A DNA stretch of 64,000 bases from Candidatus Kapaibacterium sp. (GTDB lineage Bacteria > Bacteroidota > Ignavibacteria > Kapaibacteriales > UBA2268). Numbering within the stretch: the first letter of the stretch is position 1; each line of letters begins with the position of its first letter. The notes below the pieces were generated by a model, which was not told where the DNA came from, ran no database searches, and saw nothing but the letters and a program-made list of their open reading frames with translations. Of the stretch, positions 19,055 to 27,282 are shown piece by piece. The position numbers and the translations under genes were made by a program. The DNA lies in the NCBI GenBank assembly GCA_023957315.1, contig JAMLHE010000004.1, positions 186,001 through 250,000 on the forward strand, in the 5' to 3' direction.

Positions 19055-19366
19055 TTAATACAAACACTCGCTAAATAGCATATCATTAACTACTCTGTAT
19101 TCATCAATGATTTGATTGTTCTTTTTAGCGATTTGATATGCTTCTTTTCTGTCAACAAATCTGCCGAAACTTGTTAAGAACCCCTGATGATGGAGCTTCC
19201 TTGATACTGATTTTGATTGCCATAGAATATTACAGTGCCTTAATCCGCAGTAAATCAATGGCTGACCTGCCAAATCTTTTTCGTCAGGATTACGTATTGC
19301 AGCACAAAGTATTCTTTCAGGCAAGTTTTGTAATTTTACTTCAGGTGGAAGTATGATATTTTTCAT
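19055..19366 (-). CDS. Conserved phage hypothetical protein
   Basis: 103 residues. The pattern PERILCAAI, then YCGLRHCNI, HQGFLTSFGRFVDRKEAYQIA and a C-terminal FSECLY matches a family of small proteins common in phages and plasmids. The conserved Cys, His and Arg residues suggest a structural or catalytic metal site, but no function is known to me. It overlaps the preceding gene by 26 bp in the minus-strand operon. Confidence 0.7.
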   Translation of the reverse strand: MKNIILPPEVKLQNLPERILCAAIRNPDEKDLAGQPLIYCGLRHCNILWQSKSVSRKLHHQGFLTSFGRFVDRKEAYQIAKKNNQIIDEYRVVNDMLFSECLY

Positions 19367-19949
19367 TTATGTCCATCATTAATTGATTTAGCATTATCCA
19401 TGCTTCCGGTTTGTCTAAATCCAAATCATGTGCCGTTTCGGACTCTGTTGTGATTTGGATTGCATAGAATTCCGCTTTTTTGGTGGGAATCTCGACTTTT
19501 AGAGATACTTCGTAATCGTTTACACTCCACTCAAATTGAATGTTGCCTTCCGGAGTTGGAAATGTGGCGGGCAAAGGGAGCGCCTCGCTATTGTAATTAG
19601 TTTCAAATGCTTCTATTAGCCATTCCAGACCATCTTTATCAATAGCATTGCCTATTTCACCATCAAGCCAACCCGACTTCAAAAACGACAATTCAGTAAG
19701 ACGAGATGATAAATCTAACGGTTTCTCGCTTTTATGAGTCAGCATAATGCTTTCAACTATCGCTTTAGCCTCCGACAAGCTCCGAACAAAGGGGAAATTA
19801 ACATCGTTTATTTGCTCATCTTTATAAAAAACGGCATACCACCACTCATTATCATCCATTTGCTCAACTCTTAAATGGTAATCGCCTATTTTGATACAGA
19901 AATCATCTTGCTCTGAAGTGGTGGTTTCCCAATTGATAGCGTTGCTCAT
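19341..19949 (-). CDS. Hypothetical phage protein
   Basis: About 202 residues from MSNAINWETT; an upstream Met would add eight residues. The middle reads LSFLKSGWLDGEIGNAIDKDGLEWLIEAF and then LPLPATFPTPEGNIQFEWS, a motif combination I recognise from unannotated bacterial proteins with a conserved LP.P...TPEG.....W core. No catalytic signature is visible. The gene overlaps both neighbours, consistent with tight early-operon packing. Confidence 0.65.
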   Translation of the reverse strand: MSNAINWETTTSEQDDFCIKIGDYHLRVEQMDDNEWWYAVFYKDEQINDVNFPFVRSLSEAKAIVESIMLTHKSEKPLDLSSRLTELSFLKSGWLDGEIGNAIDKDGLEWLIEAFETNYNSEALPLPATFPTPEGNIQFEWSVNDYEVSLKVEIPTKKAEFYAIQITTESETAHDLDLDKPEAWIMLNQLMMDINEKYHTST

Positions 19950-20250
19950 TTTGTTTGATTTCCATTTTTTCATTTTCGATATCTTCGATTCGCTCTAACG
20001 AACCTTTGTTTTTAATAAAATCGTAAGCTTGCCTTTTTGCATTTTCCGAACTATCAATAGAGCTGAAAGAAATGCAGTTTAAGCAATCATCATTTGTTTT
20101 CGGGTCAAATGGCAGGAAAGTCCTTATGTCTATATAAATAAGCCAAGTTCGTCTTAAAATCGGTCTGTTGTGATAGCGAACTCTACAGCCATAGTCATAC
20201 TCTGACGATACAGAGCATCTAAATTTTTTAGAAAACTCTTCGAATGTCAT
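19903..20250 (-). CDS. Hypothetical phage protein
   Basis: 115 residues, hydrophilic. The N-terminal part is aromatic-rich (RVRYHNRPILRRTWLIYID) and there is a Cys pair in DDCLNC. It overlaps the next gene by 47 bp and starts within the last bases of the gene before it. No recognisable family. Confidence 0.55.
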   Translation of the reverse strand: MTFEEFSKKFRCSVSSEYDYGCRVRYHNRPILRRTWLIYIDIRTFLPFDPKTNDDCLNCISFSSIDSSENAKRQAYDFIKNKGSLERIEDIENEKMEIKQNEQRYQLGNHHFRAR

Positions 20251-20510
20251 TCTACAGTTTCCGGGATTGGCTTATTAAAATCTTCAATATGCCCGAGAGC
20301 GAATGTCCGAGCTTCTTTTTCGGATTCGCACCAATGAGAAACTTCGACATCACCGCAAAATGCTTTGTAGCCTGTGCTGATTTTTGCGTCGCCAACTTTC
20401 GAGTCCTTGTTTAAAAATGTTTGGCTCTTAATAACCAAATCATTGCTTTTGAGATAATTATATTTTGCTTGATTGGACATTTCGTCCCATGTTTTTTGAG
20501 TAAGGCTCAT
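20247..20510 (-). CDS. Hypothetical phage protein
   Basis: 87 residues: an N-terminal helix (TWDEMSNQAKYNYLKSNDLVIK) followed by a beta-rich part. It shares a 4-bp stop/start overlap with the next gene. No recognisable family. Confidence 0.55.
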   Translation of the reverse strand: MSLTQKTWDEMSNQAKYNYLKSNDLVIKSQTFLNKDSKVGDAKISTGYKAFCGDVEVSHWCESEKEARTFALGHIEDFNKPIPETVE

Positions 20511-20556
20511 TTTAATTCTCCAAAATAGTTAATGAATCTAAATTGACATTTTATTG

Positions 20557-20802
20557 TCAATCGAGGTTTAAATTTTTAAAATACTCTATTTGTTCTTTGC
20601 AATAATCGACGGAATATCTTTTTTTTTCCGACCAATGGTATATCCCGTTCATTCTATCAGTCCAGCTTGAAATGGCGTTTTGTTTCGCCATTTCGCCACT
20701 TCTTTTGTTTTCCTGTTTCAAAGCCTCTCTTCTTTTTCGTTGCTCTTCAAAAGACTCTTGGTCCCGAAGCTTTCTTTCCTGAATAGTTGTTCTTTTAGTC
20801 AT
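20557..20802 (-). CDS. Hypothetical charged phage protein
   Basis: 81 residues, very Lys/Glu/Arg-rich in the first half (RKLRDQESFEEQRKRREALK), predicted as a long helix or coiled coil. No recognisable family. It is separated from neighbours by short gaps of about 45 and 60 bp. Confidence 0.5.
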   Translation of the reverse strand: MTKRTTIQERKLRDQESFEEQRKRREALKQENKRSGEMAKQNAISSWTDRMNGIYHWSEKKRYSVDYCKEQIEYFKNLNLD

Positions 20803-20863
20803 TATGATACCTTTAAATTATATTTGGAAATTTCTAAACTATATTTGGAAGTTTCTAAATTGC

Positions 20864-21961
20864 TTATTTATCAGACTCTGTGATATGTTTGTAAGTCCTC
20901 TCTAAATGAACTGTAGCGAAGTCTTTTGAATTGTAATTACTATGCTTTGTAAAAAAATCCGGCAAGTCCTTATTGGCTTTTATATCGTAATACACCCCGT
21001 TTTTACAAGAGTAGGCAATAGAACAACTTTCCAATTCAATGCCGTATTTAGTAGCCAAGTAACGTTTCAGTAAAGATTTGAACTTCTTTTTCGCCGTCGC
21101 AACATCGAAATAAGTATCATCCGCTACTTTTTGTTGAATTAAGTCGTAGTAATGCTTCGAATAAAATTCATATTTTTCTGAGGCTAATTGGATATGATTC
21201 ATCCTGCCGTCAATTCTCATCAAAGTTTCATCGTCAATCGGTTCCCCCGATTCAATCAAATCATCATACCATTGCTCGAATTCTTTGGCATTTTTCATTA
21301 TTTTGAAATTCTCTTTTAATCTGTTTTCGAGATATGAAAGGCTGGATAATTCTTTTTGCGTGGCGGAGATGTTGAGTTTCCTCGCTTTTTCCTTAAAGTA
21401 TTCAGCTTTATTGATTTCTGCGTAACCTTTCTCATGCCTTGCAACTACTCTATCTCTTTGTTTTGCGAATGCTCTTCCGCTCGAAGTGTTGACATTAGGT
21501 TGAGTAATCCAAGCCCAATCTTTGCGTAACTTGTTAAATTCCGACTGCAAACTCTCGGCTCTTTTTTTGGCATTTTCCGAGTATCCGGAGTACTTATCAG
21601 CTTTTCGCTCGGCTCTCTGGATTTTCGCTTCCAATTGCTCTTCGAATGAATTAAGCTCCTCTTTGCCTTGATATTTGATTTTATATTTGCTCATCGAATA
21701 AGGTACATATCCGCCTTTGCTTCGAGATACCCACGCCCCTGAATAATTACTCCACAAGAAACCTCTTTTGATGTCGGATTTCACTTCGTTAGGGAGCTTT
21801 TGATAAAATTCTTTTCCGGGTAAATGTAATTCTACTTTGTTATTGGCATTCAATTCGTAATAAGCACCCTCGAATAATGGGTCATATTCTGAAATCGGAT
21901 CGGATTTTGGATTGGCGATTGTTTCAATATCGCTATTTTCGGTGATTTGATTTTCAGGCAT
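20864..21961 (-). CDS. DUF3560-like protein
   Basis: 365 residues. The region EEQLEAKIQRAERKADKYS followed by YSENAKKRAESLQSEF resembles the Arg/Glu/Ala-rich helix of DUF3560 proteins, usually found on plasmids and phages. It is preceded by FLWSNYSGAWVSR, which is also frequent in that family. The C-terminal part (CSIAYSCKNGVYYDIKANK) is of unknown type. It starts directly after the upstream gene stops (one base apart). Function unknown. Confidence 0.6.
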   Translation of the reverse strand: MPENQITENSDIETIANPKSDPISEYDPLFEGAYYELNANNKVELHLPGKEFYQKLPNEVKSDIKRGFLWSNYSGAWVSRSKGGYVPYSMSKYKIKYQGKEELNSFEEQLEAKIQRAERKADKYSGYSENAKKRAESLQSEFNKLRKDWAWITQPNVNTSSGRAFAKQRDRVVARHEKGYAEINKAEYFKEKARKLNISATQKELSSLSYLENRLKENFKIMKNAKEFEQWYDDLIESGEPIDDETLMRIDGRMNHIQLASEKYEFYSKHYYDLIQQKVADDTYFDVATAKKKFKSLLKRYLATKYGIELESCSIAYSCKNGVYYDIKANKDLPDFFTKHSNYNSKDFATVHLERTYKHITESDK

Positions 21962-22312
21962 TTAATTTAACTCCACCCTGAAATAACCTTTCTCTAACAA
22001 GTGTTCGCATTGCCTCCATCCGGATAAATATTCTTTTGCAGATGCCGCGAAAGCTTCATTATCTGCTTCGGGCGGATGAACGCACCAAATATCATAACGA
22101 CCCTCGTCAGTCATTTTATAAGCATTCTCCGGAACACTATCAACTTTTTCAAAAGAATGAAAGCTGAATGTATGGAATGGGACAATACATTTTTCCTTTT
22201 CCAAATATTGAACTTGGACATAGAATTTGAAGTCTTTCCCGTCTGATATTTTGACATAATCACCGAGATTCAACTTATTTCCTATTCTGTCGAACAATTC
22301 TAATCTAAACAT
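21962..22312 (-). CDS. Hypothetical phage protein
   Basis: 116 residues. It begins MFRLELFDRIGNKLNLGDYVKISDG, an SH3-like beta-barrel opening often seen in small phage proteins, and has a C-terminal helix with YLSGWRQCEHLLEKGYF. It overlaps the MazG-like gene by 8 bp. No function assigned. Confidence 0.6.
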   Translation of the reverse strand: MFRLELFDRIGNKLNLGDYVKISDGKDFKFYVQVQYLEKEKCIVPFHTFSFHSFEKVDSVPENAYKMTDEGRYDIWCVHPPEADNEAFAASAKEYLSGWRQCEHLLEKGYFRVELN

Positions 22313-22730
22313 TGCTTTCTCCTGTATCGGTGATGGAGTGTGTTGTGTTTGGCAGGTTTTGAGGAATCGTAAATACGTTCATCTTGGGTCCCGGATTGGA
22401 GTCGGGGTTTAACCTTTGATTCAATCTTTCAATTTTTCTATCAATGCTCAACTGAATTATCTCTTTATTCAAGAGTATTTTTAGTTGATTAAGCATTATT
22501 TCTACATCAGCAACTTCACTACAGAGGTTGTGATATGCTAAAGCCGAATCGGTTTTCATATTGGAATTTGGTTTCTCAATCTCCGAGATTCCAATCAAAT
22601 CCGACCGTTTGACTTTGTTTAAGGCTTGAATCAATTCGGCGCATTCTTCAATTGCCATATCAAATTGGTTCGCTATGCCATAAAATTGTATTGCTTGTTG
22701 CAATACAGCGATTTGTTTTTCATTCATCAT
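22305..22730 (-). CDS. MazG-like nucleotide pyrophosphohydrolase
   Basis: 141 residues. All-alpha NTP-PPase signature: EECAEL (E28, E29, E32) and SEVADVEIML (E72, D75), the metal-binding acidic residues of the MazG/dUTPase superfamily. It would hydrolyse an NTP or dNTP to NMP and pyrophosphate. Phage MazG proteins have been tied to nucleotide-pool or alarmone control, and here it could also clear an unwanted nucleotide if the phage uses modified bases (inference). It overlaps the replication gene by 11 bp. Confidence 0.75.
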   Translation of the reverse strand: MMNEKQIAVLQQAIQFYGIANQFDMAIEECAELIQALNKVKRSDLIGISEIEKPNSNMKTDSALAYHNLCSEVADVEIMLNQLKILLNKEIIQLSIDRKIERLNQRLNPDSNPGPKMNVFTIPQNLPNTTHSITDTGESNV

Positions 22731-23652
22731 TTGCTACTCCGTTTATATTAATTTTTGTCTGGTCTTCCCAGGATGGTGAATCTTTATCGTCGAATCCTGA
22801 TTGCTCTCTTGATGCTTCAATTTGGCTGAAGCTGAGGGCTCGTTTTTTTATTGCAGTAGATACGTTGTTGGTGTGTACGTTAGAAGTGGGTGTAGGCGAA
22901 ATGCCGTTATCAGCAAGCCCTGATTGCGCCCTTGATGCCTCGAGGTCGCTGAGCTTTAGCCCTCGTTTTCCTTTCGCCGTTGGTCCTTTGGGGGATTCGA
23001 TTATTATTTCGTCATTCCAAGATTGATTTCGTAGGTATGTTTCCGGGTTCTTGCGGAACTTTTTATCAGGTGTGCTTTCAACGTATTTCGGAACATGGTC
23101 AAGAAGCTTAGGCAATTCGTTTTCGGGAATCTTCGAGAATAGCTCCATGCTCTTTTCTTTGCCGGTCTTTTTGTCGTATAAATTCCAAAATTGCTCAAAT
23201 AATTCTTTTGCGTGTTGATAATCCGCTGTATTATATTCTTCTTTTATTCTTTCATTCTTATATTCTTTAGTTGTTGTCCTTTGTTTGACTTTTGTTTGTC
23301 CTTTGCTTGACCTTTGTTTGTCCTTTTTTTCTGTTTCAATTTGATAAGTGTCGTAATTTGAAACACTTATAACGGTATATTTGTTTGTCGTTTTTATAGA
23401 AATTTCACCCGTTTTTGATAGACAATTTAAGGCACGCCTAACTTGTTTTACAGTTAAGTTTACATCGTCGGATAACTTTAACAAAGAAGTAATAAAACTC
23501 CCTCTTTTTACAATGACATCGCGCCAAACCTTCTCGGTATGATTCGCAACTAAAACACAGTGAAAGAATACCCTGAAAACATTATTATCGTGATACCATT
23601 GCCACTCTAAAATGCTTCTGTAAATTTTAATCCAACCTATGCTCATTTTCAA
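22720..23652 (-). CDS. Phage replication initiation protein (winged-helix, origin-binding type)
   Basis: 310 residues. The N-terminal winged-helix domain opens with WIKIYRSILEWQWYHDNNVFRVFFH and continues with GSFITSLLKLSDDVNLTVKQVRRAL, a pattern typical of phage replisome organisers. A basic linker (residues about 110-135) is coded by four contiguous 11-bp iterons on the DNA. The middle (FEQFWNLYDKKTGKEKS ... YLRNQSWNDE) resembles the helicase-loader interaction region of such proteins. The C-terminus carries a duplicated motif, LSDLEASRAQSGLAD and FSQIEASREQSGFDD. The layout resembles lambda O, with origin repeats inside the initiator gene. Confidence 0.78.
   Translation of the reverse strand: MKMSIGWIKIYRSILEWQWYHDNNVFRVFFHCVLVANHTEKVWRDVIVKRGSFITSLLKLSDDVNLTVKQVRRALNCLSKTGEISIKTTNKYTVISVSNYDTYQIETEKKDKQRSSKGQTKVKQRTTTKEYKNERIKEEYNTADYQHAKELFEQFWNLYDKKTGKEKSMELFSKIPENELPKLLDHVPKYVESTPDKKFRKNPETYLRNQSWNDEIIIESPKGPTAKGKRGLKLSDLEASRAQSGLADNGISPTPTSNVHTNNVSTAIKKRALSFSQIEASREQSGFDDKDSPSWEDQTKININGVANDE
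23261..23323 (-). repeat. 11-bp iterons within the replication gene
   Basis: On the minus strand, four direct repeats of the GGACAAACAAA type are exactly contiguous at 11-bp spacing (plus-strand positions 23313-23323 and 23291-23301 perfect; 23302-23312 and 23280-23290 degenerate). They are followed by GGACAACAACTAAAGAATA (23261-23279). The same iteron and the same trailing sequence occur in the non-coding array at 31705-32172. This is a candidate replication origin inside the initiator gene. Confidence 0.75.
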
Positions 23653-23972
23653 GCCATTATTTGTGAATCAAGCAGTTTTTTCCATTCCAAAAGTCTTGGA
23701 GACCAAAAATACTCGCCGTCAGTATCAAACAATCTTTGCTCAATACAAAGCGAAACAATACCGTCAAAAGTGTCATTAGGACAGCCCAACGATGCCGCGA
23801 TACCCTCAGTTTTGTCATGCCTTAAATGAGTTTCTTTTGACTCCAACATCATCTCTAACAGGCAATAATAAGTGCCATACCCTTCCATCCGGTATTCAGC
23901 ACGTAACATCAAAATTTTATCATCACTCCGGGCGTATTCATCGTGGGGGAAATAGCGTTTCTCTCCAATCAT
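23649..23972 (-). CDS. DUF4373 (Lin1244/Lin1753-like) domain protein
   Basis: 107 residues. The opening YFPHDEYARSDDKILMLRAEYRMEGYGTYYCLLEMM is the conserved DUF4373 core, often found at the start of phage replication proteins. Here the domain stands alone and overlaps the replication gene by 4 bp, so the two may act as separate subunits of one initiator. It is the second gene of the minus-strand early operon. Confidence 0.8.
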   Translation of the reverse strand: MIGEKRYFPHDEYARSDDKILMLRAEYRMEGYGTYYCLLEMMLESKETHLRHDKTEGIAASLGCPNDTFDGIVSLCIEQRLFDTDGEYFWSPRLLEWKKLLDSQIMA

Positions 23973-23982
23973 GATTTTGCCC

Positions 23983-24336
23983 TTATATTAGATTATTTGA
24001 TTTTGACTTAGATTCATTGTCGAAGTATTTTGCGATACTCATCTCAAGAACATGAGAAACTTTCGGCACGTAATCAGGGTATTTCGCCTGGAGCTCTTCC
24101 AAACTGTCTCTGAACTTCTTAGTGAATGAGAAAAAATTACTCTTTTTCTTATATTTCTTGAAGTCATCTTCTGTAAGCTCCTTCAATCCTTCTGTGGCGA
24201 TTATTTCTACCATTGTAGGAAAAGGTACGCTCGGGAGCTTGTTTATCCGCGTGTCCTCTATCATTTCGAGCAATTTGGTAGGCAATAAATAAGTTGAAGT
24301 TACTTTAGGGATTGTTGTTGTTTCTGAATTTTTCAT
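23983..24336 (-). CDS. Hypothetical early protein
   Basis: 117 residues, Lys-rich and largely helical (KLLEMIEDTRINKLPSVPFPTMVEII, then a charged helix DDFKKYKKKSNFFSFTKKFRD). It is the first gene of the minus-strand early operon, transcribed divergently from the repressor-like gene at 24461. Position and size suggest a Cro-, excisionase- or replication-control-like role, but no HTH signature is certain. Confidence 0.6.
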   Translation of the reverse strand: MKNSETTTIPKVTSTYLLPTKLLEMIEDTRINKLPSVPFPTMVEIIATEGLKELTEDDFKKYKKKSNFFSFTKKFRDSLEELQAKYPDYVPKVSHVLEMSIAKYFDNESKSKSNNLI

Positions 24337-24460
24337 ATATTTGTCCTTATATATTTTGTAAAATAATATAAATAATTTGTTAAATTTCTAAAGCAAATAT
24401 ATAAGTTTTTTATATAATATCCAAGAATAATATTAGTTTTCTATATTTTTTTTAAATAAT
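24337..24460. promoter_or_regulatory. Divergent early/repressor control region with operator-like repeats
   Basis: Very AT-rich 124-bp gap between divergent genes. CTTATATATTT at 24346-24356 recurs inverted as AAATATATAAG at 24395-24405. The latter extends to an 18-nt block (24395-24412, AAATATATAAGTTTTTTA) found exactly inverted at 25194-25211, downstream of the repressor-like gene. These are good candidate binding sites for that protein. Confidence 0.65.
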
Positions 24461-25156
24461 ATGAAAAATAAAATGATTAAAGACAAAAACACGCTCAGCA
24501 AAGAGTTTGGAGAGCGGTTAGAAGACTGGATGAGACCAAATTGGGAAAGGCAGAAAGATTTTGCAACTTACATCACAGAGACTTACGACAAACATTATTC
24601 GCCCGCTACGATTAACAGTTACTGCAAGGGCAGGTCATTTCCCGACCAAGTGTTTCTATACATAATACATGACCTTGGAGCAGACCTCAATGCTATGATT
24701 ACTGGAAAAAATGTCGAACCGACTTACCATTCAAGCTCAATGCCGCATGTCCAACGCTTGAATCGCTGGATTGCCAAGTATTGCGGAACATATGATGATT
24801 TGTTTAACATGCACAAAACTCTAATTGACAGAATGCAATTAGATACGGCGGATATTTTCGCATACGCCTATGGCACACTTTCATATTCTCCTAAGGTATC
24901 GGATTTCTTTAAGGCTATTGGCTGCAATATGCATTGGGTAATGACAGGCACAGGAACTGAGCTTGTATCATCTCAATCTAAAACCGAACCTGGGAAGCCC
25001 CTTGCTTCGAACCCTAATCCAGAAAGCCCCCTTGATTCTGACGCCATAATAGATGCTGCAGCAGACAAGATACTTTCAGACCCTGAACTTTCTGATAAAT
25101 TATCGAAACAAATTTTAGAGAAGCTCGTATCAAATCTGTCGAAAAAGGACAAATGA
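24461..25156 (+). CDS. Phage repressor-like protein with two HTH-like domains
   Basis: 231 residues. It appears to contain two similar helical DNA-binding domains: residues about 10-85 (FATYITETYDKHYSPATINSYCKG, ending DLNAMITGKN) and about 95-170 (YGTLSYSPKVSDFFKAIG, ending NMHWVMTGTGTE). The Trp/Met-x-x-TGxG ending is the same signature as in the small repressors at 18220 and 30374. The tail is a Pro/Ser-rich linker plus a C-terminal helix (LSDKLSKQILEKLVSNLSKK) suited to oligomerisation. It is divergent from the early operon and flanked by shared operator-like repeats, so it is the best candidate for the lysogeny repressor. Confidence 0.65.
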   Translation: MKNKMIKDKNTLSKEFGERLEDWMRPNWERQKDFATYITETYDKHYSPATINSYCKGRSFPDQVFLYIIHDLGADLNAMITGKNVEPTYHSSSMPHVQRLNRWIAKYCGTYDDLFNMHKTLIDRMQLDTADIFAYAYGTLSYSPKVSDFFKAIGCNMHWVMTGTGTELVSSQSKTEPGKPLASNPNPESPLDSDAIIDAAADKILSDPELSDKLSKQILEKLVSNLSKKDK

Positions 25157-25193
25157 GCCGTCAATCTGCTATCTTCTCCTCAGAAGCAAAATG

Positions 25194-25251
25194 TAAAAAA
25201 CTTATATATTTCAAAAAAATATACAAGTAATATATAAATTTCTTATATTTG
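25194..25251 (+). promoter_or_regulatory. Operator-like repeat and Bacteroidetes-type -7 box
   Basis: The exact inverted 18-nt copy of the 24395-24412 block ends at 25211. TATATTTG at 25244-25251 fits the TAnnTTTG -7 element of Bacteroidetes sigma-70 promoters and lies 55 bp upstream of the chosen start of the TPR gene. Control of that gene by the prophage repressor is inferred. Confidence 0.55.
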
Positions 25252-25306
25252 TTTTGTGAATTTCAACAATAAAAATATTAAAAATTTAAATCTACATGGA
25301 AAACTT

Positions 25307-26701
25307 ATGTATGATAAAATCTTAAAATTAAAACTCGCCGTATTGGTATTGATGCTTTCAATAAACCATGATTGCCACAGCAAAGATTACAGCAAAGCGA
25401 TTCAAGAACAGCTTGAATACAACAACTATGACAAAGCCTTCCAGCTTGTCTCAACTCAAAAAAAACAAGCCAAAGCAACCGCAGATACAATCGAGCTTAT
25501 CAAGGCTAATAATTCACAAGGATTGATTTACAAACACATGTTATCGTACGAATTGTCAATTCCCTTTTTCGTTGAGGTTGTTCAATTATCGGAAATAGTA
25601 AATTACTACAAAGGCGAATATTCAGGGCGTATGAATTTAGGCTATTCATATTCTCTTATTGGCAAGTATGATGACGCAATTGAGCATACAATTATAGCCT
25701 ATGATTTAGCTGTCGCAAACCATGATACTTCTGCTATGGCACGTGCTAAAATGGCAATTGGCAACATTAATTATAATATGGATGATTACGAACAGGCTGA
25801 CCGTTATTTTAGTGAAGCTTTCGCTTTAGCTATTGATGATACGGTTTTCAAGGTCAAGTTATTAGTCAATACGTCTGTTAATGCTATTGAATTAGGCGAA
25901 TATGATAAAGCGAGCAACCTGCTTGATATAGCGGAAAGTGCTTGCATATTGCCGATGGACAGGATTGATGTTAAGTTGGCGCAAGGCGAACTTGGGTATA
26001 AAAAGGGCGATATCCAAGTTTCTATATTGAGATTTCAAGAAGCATTGAAACTCGCCAAAACCTTAAAAGACAAAGACAGAGAAGCTATATCGCTTTACGG
26101 TCTCGGTAGAGTACTTATGAATACTGATTTCTACAAATCAGAGTCGTATTTGAAAACTGCCTATTCTATGTTTGAATCAGTTAACAGAGCCCTTGAAATG
26201 GTGAAGGTAGGGGATGCTCTTTTCTCGCTCTATATGGATAATAAAAAATACGACGAAGCAACTGCAACAATGGAGTTGCTGACCGAGATAATCATAAAGC
26301 CTAAAGAGTTGGCGCCTGGAATGTCTATCTTGCTAAATCAAACCGCGAATTTGCATGAAATCAAAATTGAACTTGAAAATTCACTGGCGGAGGAAAAGCT
26401 TCGAACACAATCGAATATGTATATTTCGGCAATTATAATCATTGTGCTTTTGTTCATATTCGCATTCGTTTTCATGTACTATCGGCGTGAAATCAAAGCA
26501 AATTTAAAGCATACTTCAAGTGTTTGCGAATCTCGCAGAAAACTTAAAAAAGACTTGGATCATATCCGGAGCAAATCGAATCAAGTCAAATCCAAGGCAA
26601 TTGAAATCAATGCTTTTGCAGACCTAAAAACCACTCAGCATTTGCCACGAATCAAAAAGAATTCTATCGAAATTCTTCAAATTCTGGACGATAACAGTTA
26701 A
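25307..26701 (+). CDS. TPR-repeat protein with signal peptide and transmembrane anchor
   Basis: 464 residues from MYDKILKLKLAVLVLMLSI, which looks like a signal peptide (through HDCHS); a GTG 51 bp upstream is possible but spoils it. Residues about 30-370 hold tetratricopeptide-type repeats (for example GLIYKHMLSYELSIPFF, GYSYSLIGKYDDAIEH, GNINYNMDDYEQADRYFSEA). One membrane helix follows (MYISAIIIIVLLFIFAFVFMYY), then a cytoplasmic basic/coiled tail. The shape is like Bacteroidota TPR sensor proteins that lack the kinase or HTH part. In a prophage it may be a lysogenic-conversion gene. Function unknown. Confidence 0.75.
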   Translation: MYDKILKLKLAVLVLMLSINHDCHSKDYSKAIQEQLEYNNYDKAFQLVSTQKKQAKATADTIELIKANNSQGLIYKHMLSYELSIPFFVEVVQLSEIVNYYKGEYSGRMNLGYSYSLIGKYDDAIEHTIIAYDLAVANHDTSAMARAKMAIGNINYNMDDYEQADRYFSEAFALAIDDTVFKVKLLVNTSVNAIELGEYDKASNLLDIAESACILPMDRIDVKLAQGELGYKKGDIQVSILRFQEALKLAKTLKDKDREAISLYGLGRVLMNTDFYKSESYLKTAYSMFESVNRALEMVKVGDALFSLYMDNKKYDEATATMELLTEIIIKPKELAPGMSILLNQTANLHEIKIELENSLAEEKLRTQSNMYISAIIIIVLLFIFAFVFMYYRREIKANLKHTSSVCESRRKLKKDLDHIRSKSNQVKSKAIEINAFADLKTTQHLPRIKKNSIEILQILDDNS

Positions 26702-26753
26702 TGTCTGCATTAGCGCATAGTAACTTATAATAATTTATCATTAAGGGGGATTT

Positions 26754-27023
26754 ATGCAATTAAGCTATAACAGCACAAGCAAGAAACTTGAATGGACGCC
26801 CGGAGAGGGTGAAATTCACTTCCAAATCGAATTGAAAGTAAACGACGGAGATTATGCCGTTGTTTATGAAGGTCCGGCTACTGAATATCAATTAGAATTT
26901 CCAAATCCATGCACCGTAAGGGCAAAAGGCAAGGGAAGTGGGACCACCACCGGGCACGATGAATGGCTTCTTATTGAATCTGTTCCATGCTCTACAGACC
27001 CAATCCACTACATGCCGTTATAA
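26754..27023 (+). CDS. Small beta-sandwich-like hypothetical protein
   Basis: 89 residues. The opening LSYNSTSKKLEWTPGEGEIHFQIELKVNDG with EGPATEYQLEF resembles a fibronectin III-like fold. AAGGGGGA before the ATG is a good ribosome-binding site. It is followed by a terminator and sits between the TPR gene and the three-gene accessory operon. No signal peptide. Function unknown; such domains occur in phage structural and moron genes. Confidence 0.65.
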   Translation: MQLSYNSTSKKLEWTPGEGEIHFQIELKVNDGDYAVVYEGPATEYQLEFPNPCTVRAKGKGSGTTTGHDEWLLIESVPCSTDPIHYMPL

Positions 27024-27047
27024 TACACCTTCCATTATAACTCAGAG

Positions 27048-27076
27048 GGCTTGCCATTTTCATTGGCGAGCCTTTG
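27048..27076 (+). terminator. Terminator after the small beta-sandwich gene
   Basis: Stem GGCTTGCCA / TGGCGAGCC (one G-T type pair) with the loop TTTTCAT, followed by TTTG. Apart from this and the promoter at 27147, the 260-bp gap holds nothing I can name. Confidence 0.7.
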
Positions 27077-27146
27077 TTGTTTCATCCCGGCTTGAACTAC
27101 TCAAACGCTATCAATCGAACACCGGAACAGCCAAAAAATATTTTTT

Positions 27147-27174
27147 TTGTTATAACAAATTGGTATTATATTTG
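27147..27174 (+). promoter_or_regulatory. Promoter with overlapping palindrome before the three-gene operon
   Basis: TTGTTATAACAA (27147-27158) is a perfect 12-bp palindrome that overlaps the -33 TTG position. TATATTTG at 27167-27174 fits the TAnnTTTG -7 box. It lies 109 bp upstream of the first gene. A repressor bound at the palindrome would block the promoter. Confidence 0.5.
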
Positions 27175-27282
27175 CAAATCAATATGATGCATTTATTAAA
27201 TCGTTTAAATTATCACATACACTATATAATAATGATTTCGATACGTCCTTAGTTATATTACATATTTATAAATTGAAACATC

